Below, one piece after another: positions 52,526 to 63,675 of a stretch of 64,000 nt of DNA. The stretch comes from Ctenosaura bakeri (Eukaryota > Chordata > Lepidosauria > Squamata > Iguanidae). The notes below the pieces were generated by a model. That model saw only the letters and a program-made list of their open reading frames with translations. It was not told where the DNA came from and did not search any database. The position numbers and the translations under genes were made by a program. How positions within the stretch are numbered: position 1 is the first letter of the stretch; every line of letters starts with the position of its first letter. Where the stretch lies: contig CAOLHI010000022.1 of NCBI GenBank assembly GCA_948474755.1, positions 496,001-560,000 on the forward strand, given 5' to 3'.

Positions 52526-55277
52526 TATGATCCACTGTGTGTAGATGCTAACTAAAGCTATCTTTATACTCTCACAAAAATGAATAAATGGCTTCATCAC
52601 ACAATGCTAAGTCCAACTTGGATGCATTTTTCATGTCATCAGAATGGCTGTAGTACGCTTAGCACTGAACAATAATTAGTTCTTGCTTCAGTTTCAAGGA
52701 TTTCAATTTCTGTTTCTGAATTGCCTAAAGTTACTTAAGATACAAATAGACAATTGTTTATGTCAGTGAGTCTAAGCCAAGCAAGGCAGAGAAGTGCGTT
52801 AAAACAGAGGCAACAGATAGTTCTGGTATAAAGAACGGGAAAGACCTTCACATTTTGCCACAGGAAGAAGTTGTTTCCAGTTTGCCTTCCAAGCTATTGT
52901 TAACTGTTCTACTGAATAGAAATGAACATATTTTAGTTAGTGATCATGTTGCACTATTAAAAAAATATGTGAAGATATACTGGAGAAAAATGTATTGAGA
53001 TCAAGGATTTACATTGCAGTTTTCTCTTGATGATTTAAATCAATGATATAAATCATTGTTTGTGGGTCACATGTTAGCAACCCTGCTCTCCTCCAGTTGT
53101 TTTCTCAGAGATGATGAAACTGTATTTCTGTATATAGATTTTTAGCAAAGGTCTGAAGCAGCATTGTGTGGCACCTCATTCATTAAATGCATGGTTTCAG
53201 CAAACTGAGGTTCCAAGACATTAGGATCAAGAATATACAAGAGCTGGAGAGAAATTAAACAAAGACATGGGGTTACATCAAAGTGATATGCAAAATAATC
53301 TCGCTTTCTAAAAGCTATAAGTACTATTTGCAAATCATACTACATAATAGATGCAAAAGAATTGTTCTCCACACAGCAATGACTAATTATGAATCCTTAA
53401 AGAAGTACAAGTAGATAGAAGTAAAATTAGAAAGTCAACAGCACAACAGGATTTGCAATTAGCATAGCAAAGACTAAAGTTAAGCAGGAAAAAAACCCAA
53501 CAATACTGCAAATATCTTTACCTGGAGAGGCTGATGAAGTACCACAGCATGAGCAACTAATGGAAAAACAATAAATGAATTTTACTGGAGGAACTTTTAT
53601 TTTGTGCCTGTCTTTGACTGTTCAGATGTTTGATATTATGCTTAAAAGTAGGAGTGCAGAAAATGCAGGGATTGTGTGGGCTCCATCCCCTATGTTGCAG
53701 CCCTTTTAAACCTCTTAAAAGGGGTTTTGGTACCCCACACAAAAGCCCCTTGATTCAGCTCCAAATTTTTAAAAAGTTGACTGACCTTTCAGCTACGGTT
53801 GGTAAAAAACCTTCCAGACCATCACAAAAACAAAGTAGCTTGGGTTGCCAGCTTCCAATTGCCCACAAATCCACCCAGACAACTGCTGTTTTCTAGATAA
53901 AAAACAGTTGTCCATCCAAAAAACAAAACCCAAAGTGACTTTGCATCACTTCCAGTTGGGACTGTGTAGAAGATTCAGGGAAGTAAATAGCCCCTTTCCT
54001 TGTACAGTTGCCACTCCTCCTTAGAAAAATTAGGCAGAAATGGGTAAAAGGTAAAGTCAGATTCTTAAGATATTTGGGGCAAAATCAAAATTGGCGGTTG
54101 TACAGTACTCATTTTAGCATATTTAGTGATTACGATATACAGATGACTCTTAACTAAACATATAACAGTGTAAAGTGCGTCTTTTCCTGATTCTAGCTGG
54201 CAAGCTATGCCATTTTTGTAGTGTACTCCATTCTGTTCCACCCAAGTGTTATTTTCCACCCATATCATCCACACACATGATGTCATCAACGTATTAGTTC
54301 CACTGAACATGCTCAGTCCTTTTTAAGGTATTTTTCTTACCCTGCACAAGCTTTTTTCCCCGTAAACATCTTTCATATTTCTGCAAATCTTAGAGTTCCA
54401 CTGTATCCCCTAATACCTCCCTCTTGTGTGGATGGTAATGTTTTCTCTGCATGAAGAGCCAGACGCAGAGAAGCGGTTCAGTGTTTACAGAATCATCAGG
54501 AAGATGTCATATATTGCTTTGTGTAAAGTTACAAACAAAACGTCAATCAAAGTTTTACAAAGAACATATCACATTGTTGACAGGTTGAGAGAAAAATATC
54601 TAGGATCTGAGGGGATGAACAAAGGAGTCTTTCAGAGAAAGCAAGAAACCTAGAAGGATCAGTTTGATCAACTGATCTCAGTTAATGAGCGATCATAGAT
54701 AAAATTTTCAGGCATTTAATAAATGGGTTTTTGTAAAGATTACCTCCTGCATAATGCAATTACTGAGGTTGAATTAAATAGTAACAGCAAGGAATGGTTC
54801 TCTGATGCACTTGGAATATTCCAGCAGCCTGAGCAAGCAGGCAAAGGAATAGATTCCCAAAGGAAGAGACAGCAAAAAATGTTAGTTAAAATGAGGCTTT
54901 GAGAACTACAATAGAGAAGTGGTTTGCATACAGTTCATCCTGGATGGGCTACAGCTGCCTTCTTCAGAACTGGAGATCTTCAGTGGTTCAACCCTGCATT
55001 CACCAGGGGATGACAGACAGGGAGCTACTTGATAACCTCTACAATGTACTTCAGATCTTGCCATGTACCTGGATTTCATATATTACTAAAACTTTGCAGG
55101 TACCAAGAAAAATTATGGACAATCACTTACAAATAATACTATTTATCCCTGCCATTTTAGAGCCAAAAATCCCTTGGAAATTTTTCCAGTTTTCTCCCAT
55201 GATGTGTCATGTAATTTGCATTGTTTTTGCATATTTGGACTCCATTTGAAACCTTGATGAGCTGTTTAGTTCCTGAA

Positions 55278-55617
55278 AATGTATTCATATTCTACATGCT
55301 TATGAAGATGTATTCAGCAGCAACTTCTGTAATGCTTTTCTTAGAAAAGCAAATACTGATAGCAAGGCTGTTGTCGCTTGACTTCACAGACACCTGATTT
55401 CCATGGAGATGTTTTCATAGCCACACAGCAGGTACAATTACATAACATTAACTTGAAAATTTTGTAGGCCCAGAGTTGTACCCACTGAAAATTCTGGATC
55501 TAAAAGAGGCCAATGAAGACATAGTTTTGAAATGCTTTTGTAAATGATGTTGTTTTTCTGTGTATTATCCATTCACCTGAATGTAGATTATACAAGCATG
55601 TAGAATATGAATACATT
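55278..55617. repeat. Inverted repeat, 24-bp perfect arms
   Basis: AATGTATTCATATTCTACATGCTT at 55278-55301 is the exact complement of 55594-55617, with a 292-base spacer. It may be the ends of a small unrecognised transposon, and it ends about 120 bases before the last exon. Confidence 0.8.
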
Positions 55618-55735
55618 CACCTGAATGGATACTTTACTGCTACATCTGGTCATGGAGATCTATATTGCATAGCTCTTTTAAAAAGTGAACTAAACTGGGG
55701 TATGCTTTTGTTTGTCTCTTTCATTTTCTCAATAG

Positions 55736-55984
55736 CATCAGCAGTTGTACTACAGTCAAGATGATTCCAGCAGAAAGAACTATGATGCATACAGGTTATA
55801 TTTACAGTCCCCGCATAGCTATGAAGACCCATACTTTGATGACCGAGTCCACTTCCCAGCTACTACAGATTACACAACACAGTACGGACTGAAATCAACC
55901 ACAAACTATGTAGACTTCTATTCCACCAGGCGACCTTCTTATAGAGCAGAACAATACCCTGGGTCACCGGACTCTTGGGTGTAG
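55736..55984 (+). CDS. CTNND2: CTNND2 last coding exon, with PDZ-binding C-terminus
   Basis: The acceptor is TTTTCTCAATAG. Encodes HQQLYYSQDDSSRKNYDAYR, LYLQSPHSYEDPYFDDRVHF, PATTDYTTQYGLKSTTNYVD and FYSTRRPSYRAEQYPGSPDS, then WV and the TAG stop. The terminal DSWV is the class of PDZ ligand by which delta-catenin binds Erbin, densin, PSD-95 and S-SCAM. The segment is unusually rich in Tyr, consistent with Abl/Src-family phosphorylation known for the protein. Confidence 0.98.
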   Translation, partial: HQQLYYSQDDSSRKNYDAYRLYLQSPHSYEDPYFDDRVHFPATTDYTTQYGLKSTTNYVDFYSTRRPSYRAEQYPGSPDSWV

Positions 55985-56983
55985 CATTAAAAAATCACAA
56001 AGAGGAAAATTATTATCTTTCTAACTTTGCTTGAGAAGAAATTGAGTGATGAGCTTGCTGTTTTGAGGGAGAAATGTGAAAGTGAATTACAAAGAGAGAA
56101 ACCAAGGAAGAGCTCCCCCATGGGAGAGTATTTGGAAGATGGGTGAGAATTTGAAAAGGGAGAACTTTGCTCTGTTTAGATGTTAGACCTAATTACCTGT
56201 AGTTCCTATAGTCTGGTGAAGGTGTGGGCAATGTGAAAAAAGGTTTGAGAATTGAGGGGGAAATGGATTTGGGAAATGTGTAGGTCAGATCAAATTACAG
56301 ATGATTTTTTTTAAAAAAATGTGAATAAAAGTCTTGTTCTCATAGTTTGTACAGGAAAAAAAATGGATGCTCTTCTTGTTTTACTGCTACTACTAAATGT
56401 CAAGATTGTATGCTATCATGTCTTGTAAATTTCTTTTTAGTTGGTGTAAATATGGAAATGCCACATTGGTTGGAAGTGCCATCATTTGTAATGCCGTGTG
56501 TCATTTTAAAACTTGATTTCAAAAATGGACATCTTTTAAAAAGCGGGAGAGACTGAGAGAGATTGAGAGGGGGCGAAAGAGCATAAAAGGAATTGTTATA
56601 AATAAATATAATTTTGTTTTTAAAATGAATGGTGTAATTTTGAAGCACAAACCTCAGTCCAGTATATCTGCACCTTTTTCATTCCCTGCCTCTTTCACGG
56701 AATAATTCACTGCCATTTTTAATGCCTATGGGGGAAAAAAATAAATGTGGATGCCTCATCCATGGAAAGTAATTCCCTGCTCATTTTTTTTATTTTCCAT
56801 GTTTACTGTTAACAAACAAATACAGCAGATGTAAATGCTTGTTGTGAGTTGTAAAATAAGGTTAAATATATATCCAAGCATTTGACCACTTTCTCAGTTT
56901 TGTGAAGTTCATATCCATGAGTCCAATACCTTTCACAGTTCATTGTGTTTTTCTTCCAAAAATAAGTAAAGAAGCAGAATAAA
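55985..56983 (+). other. CTNND2: CTNND2 3' UTR (probable)
   Basis: Non-coding sequence after the stop, A/T-rich, with no obvious repeat insertion. AATAAA hexamers lie at 56324, 56601, 56740 and 56978. Which are used cannot be told from sequence. The 3' end may lie further downstream. Confidence 0.7.
56601..56606 (+). terminator. CTNND2: Candidate poly(A) signal
   Basis: AATAAA followed within 20 bases by T/G-rich ATTTTGTTTTTAAAATG. One of four candidates; the others are at 56324, 56740 and 56978. Confidence 0.4.
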
Positions 56984-57663
56984 GTTCATTTCACTTATTT
57001 TTCCCTTTAGTAATCTGTCCAGCTGGCGCATATTCCTCTTACTTCATTTATAATGCTTTTATAAATGACTGTTAAATTGATTGCATTCATTTTCCTCCAA
57101 GCACACTGGTAACAGCTAAACCTTTATATGCACCGTACTAATTAATTTGGATGTATTAGCTGTTGATCTGCCTCTGTTTGTAGTGGAGGTTGTTCCATAG
57201 GAAGAACTCACAATTGGCTCTATGGACACTGAGAAGACATAAAGGGATGAAATTATCTCTGTTTCCAAATGATTAGCAGAAACTGTTCATAATTCCTGCC
57301 TATTTACTTATTCTTATTGTTGCTTTAAATCATAGTGGAGAATTAATCTTTAATCCATTAAATTGAACATAGCATTCCTGCAGTCCTAGGCAGGCACATT
57401 GCCCCAATCGGGGGCTGACCAGATTTTGTGTAGCTTATGCAAGATGTTTCTAACCTGTGCCTTCAGACCAAGCCCTGGTAATCTTATTTGACATAGCCAT
57501 AACAAAAACCTGTTTCTGTAAAATAATTTGTTCCGACGGTTGGTGATTTCTTCTACACAGTACCATAGGCAGAAAATCTTTATGTTCTTACTTCTATGAA
57601 TGTCCAGTCATTGGAGCTCTGCCCCTTGTGGAAGGGCTTAAATTAAAAGATGTGTCTTTACAA

Positions 57664-57792
57664 TAGGTGTGGGAATTATGTGAGCCCTGCAGATGTTGTT
57701 GGACTGCAACTCACAGCAGGCATAACCAAGAGTGGGGAATAGTTGGAGCTGCCATTCAGCATCACCTGGAAAGTGTGTGATTCCCACATCTG
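57664..57792. mobile_element. hAT-like miniature element, 129 bp
   Basis: Ends TAGGTGTGGGAA and TTCCCACATCTG are inverted repeats. Flanks CTTTACAA (57656-57663) and CTTTAGAA (57793-57800) form an 8-bp duplication with one mismatch. The interior has GATGTTGTTGGACTGCAACTC, a phrase common to a dispersed repeat also seen near 11535. Confidence 0.65.
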
Positions 57793-59429
57793 CTTTAGAA
57801 TGTAACTTGATGGAGCTCACAGGGTAACCCAGGAAGTTATTTGAATTTTCACCTTCATCAAGACTAACCCGATTTCCTAAGCTCATAACTATTGACTTGT
57901 CAGCTTTCATCAGGGAGCAGCAATGCCATTCAAGGGCTTACGCTGAAGGACATTTGGGCAAGACTTCAAAAATTCCTGTGGAAATCCAAGGGAGGGGAAA
58001 ACCAGGAAGATTTTACTAAACTAGTAGTGAGTGAGTAGCAGGTAATGTATGGAAGAAGCAGATAGGACAGATCAGATCTTTTCTTGTATTTCCCTGTCTG
58101 CAACTTCTGTCAACTTCTGGAAACCTCACTGATAAAAGAAACAAAACCACACAAAAATTAAAACAAGCCTTTCAATCTTCCATTGTCTTTTAACAGCTGT
58201 TTCTGTTCTGCTTGAATCCATAAGACGTGGACCAAATGTTAATATACTTCTTTACTTATTTATCCTTCTATTATACAGACTCATTTTCTGTTTTACTCAC
58301 ATTACCAAACAATTGGCTCGCAAAATCAGCACACGAAATATGGTCAAAATGATTAAGAATAAGCTCAGAGATGGTATCTCTTCCTGTTCAACATTGATGT
58401 TGATAGGAAGAAGCAGTCATCATCTAGATTCATCCTGCAGAAGCTTCAGAGAGTTACTCTGCCAATTATGTGCTTGTGTTTCTTTTTTAGTCTGGGAATT
58501 GTTAACCAGTTCACTTCAAGATGCTCCCCCACATTTCAGCATTTCTTTCTGTTGTGTTCAGGTGGATTTTTAAAAATTTATCATGTAATTTATGCACTTG
58601 CTGGATCATGCAACTTTAATTATACAAATGAAATATAATGGCAAGTTTCAATTTACTTCTATTCAGTATGTTCTGGTCTCCCTCAGCCACTTAATGCGAG
58701 ATTAATATCAGGTCAGCAAGTTAAATTCACAAGTAGACGTTGGCCTCTCTAGTGGGAACAATTACAGTCATGAAAAATAGTTGTTATTGTTGACAGCCTG
58801 TGAAGTGGAGAAATGCTCTTTTGGAAAGTAGGATGTGATATGAAAAGGGAGAAGCGATTACTCTAAACTCACTCTCAAATTGTTTGATGAGTGTATGATT
58901 TGGAGAAAATAAGCCAAAATGTTTTACCTGTTCTTTTTTTAAGGATGCTTGCTAAAATAGCTGTGGAATACCAATATGGTATATAGATCACTAGAATGCA
59001 TATGAGAAACTGATGGCAGATTTCCTTTTAAAAGGAAAGAACTGGCATTGTAGTAGGTGCAGCTTTAAATGTAAAATGAGGATTTTGCACGGTAAGTATA
59101 GTGGAGAAGTAGATGGTTTGCTGCTGGTTGCATCTAAAATCAAGCAGCCTCACCAGAACACTTGTTTACTTAATCTTGATGGATTCTTGGGAATTCCACT
59201 GAAAGAAAAGTATTTATCAACAGCTATGTTCATTTTTTTCATTTATTATTTTCCCAAACAGAGAACTTAACAAGATCAGCTGCTAATTAAGTAAAGAACT
59301 GGTCACAGAGAGAACCGGTTGGTTCAAGCAAACCACATTGGCTCACCTTTAATTCACCAAATAAGAATTCCTAACAATGCAAAGTACTGTTATCTACAAA
59401 ATTATTCTAAAGTCTTGTATAGCTTTGAC

Positions 59430-60289
59430 TAGGGATGGGACGAATCCAGAATTTTCCAAATCCAGATCCGAATCCCTGGAAGGTTCTGGGAATCTCACAA
59501 ATCTCAAATCTGTTTGAATTCTTTTTTTAGAAAGAGTTTAAAAAGCAAGGGAAAGAAGGATAATTTTGGGCAAGACACACACTTTCAGCGTTAGCGTTAG
59601 CGAAAGTCTAAGCAAAGGCAAACCTCCCTCTGAAGAAATCTGGCTAAGATTTCTTCAGAGTTTTGCCTCAGGATCTCCCCAGATTGAAAATGACATGAAG
59701 GCCCTTTGTACACAGGCAAGAAAATGTGGATTAATCCCACATGTTCCTGCCTGTGTAAACAGGACCACATACTACAAGTAGAGAGATAATCCAGGTCAAA
59801 ACTGGCTTTTCTTTGCATAGCTCCTTCTGGCATTGTGGGGTTTATAGTTTGATGATACACCAGTACACTTTGTCAGAGAAGTCTGTGACACCTTGTAAAA
59901 CTTCAAACCCCAGAATTGTGTCTGAAAGACGTTTGCAAGGGAGCTATGCAAAGGGATGTTTCAGCTGTCCTTGAAATCTCAAGCCTGTAGCTTCCAGTCA
60001 AGTACTGAACTTAAATATGAAATGTTCAATTTAAATGTCTTAGGAATACAAGCCCAGATGTAATTTGTGAAATTGTTAGCAAAGGCCATTAGTACGCCAA
60101 GGGAAAACAACCTACTTACTATCTTCCCTTCCATGTACGGTCTCCCAGGTTTTCAGGCGTCCCAATCTCCAACTATCTAATTAGTTGGTGGATTCGAAAG
60201 ATTCGGTTTGCCTATTTTGGCATAGGGATTCGGATTCAAGAATCTCGAATCCTTATCCAGGATTCGAGGATTTGGTTGGTCCATCCCTA
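59430..60289. mobile_element. hAT transposon (non-autonomous), perfect 8-bp duplication
   Basis: The terminal inverted repeats are TAGGGATGGGACGAATCC and the complement of GGTTGGTCCATCCCTA. The flanking duplication is GCTTTGAC at 59422-59429 and 60290-60297, exact. Subterminal sequence is dense in GAATCC/GGATTCG motifs on both sides, as often seen for transposase binding in hAT elements. No transposase ORF. A fragment of Sauria-type SINE (59566-59650) lies inside. Confidence 0.85.
59566..59650 (+). repeat. Sauria-type SINE fragment inside hAT element
   Basis: TTGGGCAAGACACACACTTTCAGCG and AAAGGCAAACCTCCCTCTGAAGAAATCTGGCTAAG match the SINE body (compare 28248-28300), with an expanded GTTAGC repeat between. 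Confidence 0.5.
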
Positions 60290-60949
60290 GCTTTGACACT
60301 AGCAAGATACCATGTGATACTATCTTGGATCCTGGAAGGACAATGACTTAAAACTCTGAGGAACCACAAACGTATAGTGCATGTTATTTTACTATAAATT
60401 TTACGTATCAGGAGGCTAGAGGAAAGTTGATCCACCCATATCTCTTCCGGGCCATCCTAACAAGAGAGTATTTTCAATCTGTAGCAAAGGAAAGAATATT
60501 AAAATCATCCCCAAGTTTGTGGTGTTTTTAATTATCTTGAAACCTAGACCAAAGATGTTGGTAAACTATTAATTCTATGTGTTCTGTGTTCTTTTATATT
60601 GTTTCCTTTCTGTAAATAGCATCTGGTTGAGAGACTAAATATATAAATCTACCACTACTACCATTTTAAAAGGATGGAATGGAGACAGATGGCCATGCTA
60701 AGCATCCACAAATGGGGTTGTAATGATAATGTGTCTATCTACACTTGCCCTTCCAAAAAATGTCATGAAATTTTGTCCTACTTGTTAAAGTTTATTGACC
60801 CTTTCCATTAAAATGCAGTCTGTGTTGTGGGAAGAATTTGACAGATGACCAAAAAAAATAACAGACATGAATAACCCAGTCCTAAAAATATACTTTCCTG
60901 CACAATGTGCTTGTATTTTGGATAATAAAACAGATTTTGATCTTTATAT

Positions 60950-61172
60950 ATAGCACTCCTCCTCATCTGTCAAGTGCTTTGCAGACATTACATCACTAAT
61001 AGTTAGAACAAGTCACTAAGGTGGAATAGTATGATCATTCCCACATTTCAGATGAAGGGCTGAGGCCAAGAGATGACTTGCCTGAAAAAAATCAGTCCAT
61101 GACATGATATTTGAGTGAGAACTTCCAAGCTCACAGACCAAGGCTCTTAATCACTAAACTGCCCAGCTTTCC
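60950..61172 (-). repeat. MIR-like SINE, inverted
   Basis: The plus strand has ATTCCCACATTTCAGATGAAGGGCTGAGGCCAAGAGATGACTTGCC, the classic MIR core, and later CAGACCAAGGCTCTTAATCACTAAACTGCCCAGC, the complement of a tRNA-like head. Confidence 0.65.
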
Positions 61173-61209
61173 ATCGTCAGAACAGGGACATCCTCTGCAA
61201 CCCAAGCTG

Positions 61210-61420
61210 GTAAGTCCTTTCTACTTTCTAAGGCCATTTCTGTTATTGTGCTATTATTCCACTTTCAACATCCTCTGGAATCAGGGGTTTGCAGTTTAGG
61301 GAGGAGCATTTACAATTTTCAGCCAGAGAGCTCTTTGGCCTCAGTAAACTACAAACCCCAGAATTCCCCAGGATGTTGAAAGTGGAATAATAATAGCGCT
61401 AGAACAGTGTAGGGCAGAAA
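61210..61420. mobile_element. Palindromic miniature transposon
   Basis: Left TGTGCTATTATTCCACTTTCAACATCCTCTGGAATCAGGGGTTTG is the near-complement of right CAAACCCCAGAATTCCCCAGGATGTTGAAAGTGGAATAATAATAGCGC. Long arms with little spacer; exact ends and target duplication were not resolved. Confidence 0.65.
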
Positions 61421-61744
61421 TTGCCTAAATTGCAATCCTGTGTCTGCTCAATGTGATTCTTTATCTGTTGCAACAACAGACTCTTCTGGCATCACGAAAG
61501 GGGAGCCAAATGACTAGCATATGCTTTCGTGGTTCAGCACCCACTGTATCAGGTCCATGGGAGAAAGTTCCCTTCAATCTCAACACATTTTTAATCCTAT
61601 TTCTTTCACTGTTCCAAGGAGCTCTAGGCAGTGAACTTAGTTCTCCACTCTACTCCACAGTTGTTCTTATAACAACTAAGAATTTAAGCTCTGAAAGCTC
61701 CTGGTCTAAAATAACGCATAAAAATTATTTCCATTTTATTTGAG

Positions 61745-61960
61745 TTATATGGGAACACAGGAAGCCAGCTTCCACTGAATGAGACCATTAGTCCATCTAG
61801 CCCAGTATTGCCTACACTGACCAGCAGTAGTGACTTTCCAGGGTTTCAGGCAGAAATGTTGTATAACCCTGCCTGGAAAGCTGGATCAGTTTGCTGTTCA
61901 GGTGCTAACCAGCCTTCACTGAGCTTATCTTCTGAAACTGGATGTGATCAGGTTTATTGA
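61745..61960 (-). repeat. tRNA-related dispersed repeat (reptile type), degraded
   Basis: GGGAACACAGGAAGCCAGCTTCCACTGAATGAGACCATTAGTCCATCTAGCCCAGTATTGCCTACACTGACCAGCAG is a phrase I know from many reptile genomes as the 3' side of an inverted tRNA-headed SINE. The head region right of 61880 is too diverged to align by eye. Confidence 0.5.
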
Positions 61961-63209
61961 GAGTTGTCTGCTGATGCAAAGGGGAAAGAACTTGAATGTA
62001 ATGGCTCAATTGCACACAAAGCTAATGCCAAAATGGCCACCTCTCTTGTAACGATTGCTTCGGACAACCTCAAATACTTAAAAGCAAGTGTGATTGTCAC
62101 AAAAGTGAGACATTATTACTGCCTAAACATTTCTCCTGAGTGAACAGGAGTGTTAACCGTAAAAATATTAAAGAGCAATAAATGTTGTGGCTGTAAATTT
62201 TTCATCCTGGATCAATACTGTTTGTGTTGCAGCAAATGTTGACATTTACATGTGAATGCTGATAGTCCCAGTGGATTATTGTGAGTGTCTCTGAACAAAA
62301 ATATGTCAGTGAATGTTGACAGACACCTAAATATGATAGCCAGAATTCATTTGTATGTATCTGAAGAATGAGAAAGTTTCTGTTGTCAAGTACATCTTGT
62401 GACTGTCAATTCAGTGTTCACAGGCATGAGATTTTCATATTCAGTGCAACATATATGCAGCATAGCATATTCAGATGCTGTGATACTTAAGACAATATTT
62501 TTATTCTCCCAAATCTCATTACTCCTGCTATGAATTAGAGCAGCACCCTGGATGTTATGGAAAACTGGCAAAAACAGTACAGGTATTTCTCTTGTATGCT
62601 TCTGAAGACAACCTCCTCCATCTTCCATCCAGAGAGTTGTAAAGCTATACCTGTCTTTGGCGTCTGCCCACTTCACCGTGGGTGAGAGAGAATGCAAAGG
62701 TCACAGCTTAAACCAAGCCTCAGTTTCTTAATTTAAAAGGATTACTGGCACACTCCATTTCACCGAACTGAGGCAAATAACAACATCCAAATCAAAATAC
62801 AATAAAAACACACAAACAGGATACTTTTCAATTCTTACATTCATATGCATTGCCAGGCCTTAAATTAATCCAATTTGAACCATTCTCCTGTGTTAAAAGA
62901 CAAAAAAAGCACTGGGGAATCTCTAGGTGAAGAGACTTAACGCAACTGAAGAAGACCTCTCTTTTTGCCTTCATGTAAAATGTTACAGTCAAAAAGTCAC
63001 ACAAATTTGCTCATCTACTGTAAGCCATATCCATGCTGTATCATAACAGTATTCATTACCTACCCTTCATCTGCACTCAGAAGGTATGGCAGTGCACTGA
63101 TGCTTCCCAAAACAAGAATCAATCCCCCATGTGTCCTTCTCCTCATGCTTCTGCTAAGAAACAGTAGAAGAACCCCGGGGATGACTCCAGCCTAGGATTG
63201 TAAAGAATA

Positions 63210-63675
63210 CAGTCAGTCCTCCACGTTTGCAGGTTTAACTTTCATAGATTTGATTATTTGCAAGTTGCTCCGACCCCCTGCCCCTCTTCAGGCACTTCTT
63301 TTCTGGGGAAACCAGCCTCTCGGCAGCTCCAATCAGGCCACACAGCCTATTAAAAACCTGCCTCTAGTCCTCCTCCTCCTCCTCCTCCTCCTCCTCTTCT
63401 AGCTACCTGGCCAGCTGATAGGTCAATTTCTCAGCTCCACAAACCCATTCCCAATGCTCCGACACACCCCCAAGAAAGAGATGGGTGAGAGAGAGGAACG
63501 AGAGGACCACCATGATGACCCCCCTCCTTTTCTCTGACCTGGTTTGGACCTTGGGTACCCAGTTTCCCCATCATGCCTCAGCCCCCTTCCCACAAACACA
63601 CATACATATTTGCAGTTTTTCCATTTTTCCAGGGGTTCTGCAACCCTAACCCTAGCGAATGTGGAATGCCGACTG
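63210..63675. mobile_element. Tigger-like miniature element (TA duplication)
   Basis: Left CAGTCAGTCCTCCACGTTTGCAGGTTTAACTTTCATAGATTTGATTATTTGC, right AACCCTAACCCTAGCGAATGTGGAATGCCGACTG. TA flanks both ends (63208-63209 and 63676-63677). It holds a (TCC)n run near 63368-63396. Confidence 0.75.

Larger units (their letters stand above)
50825..55735 (+). other. CTNND2: CTNND2 last intron (GT-AG), 4.9 kb
   Basis: Contains compound microsatellites (51437-51517 and 51615-51636), a Tigger-like element (52319-52525) and a 24-bp perfect inverted repeat (55278-55301 / 55594-55617) close to the last exon. 52.6-55.2 kb is otherwise unassigned. Confidence 0.8.
1..56983 (+). other. CTNND2: CTNND2 gene, 3' two thirds (15 coding exons and 3' UTR)
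   Basis: Delta-catenin (NPRAP) is a p120-catenin family armadillo protein of neurons. It binds the juxtamembrane tail of classical cadherins and acts at adherens junctions and synapses, and its C-terminus binds PDZ proteins. Fifteen exons with matching phases were assembled by eye from translated segments that match delta-catenin as I remember it, together with AG acceptors and GT or GC donors. They give about 808 residues plus a stop. The 5' exons lie before the window. The C-terminal DSWV and the lysine-rich loop separate it from CTNND1, ARVCF and PKP4. Two introns have GC donors, and one exon has a one-base deficit. Confidence 0.95.

Noticed and set aside
56347..56556. 69-codon frame after the CTNND2 stop
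   Set aside because: Lies in the 3' UTR between poly(A) signals, with no conserved motif.
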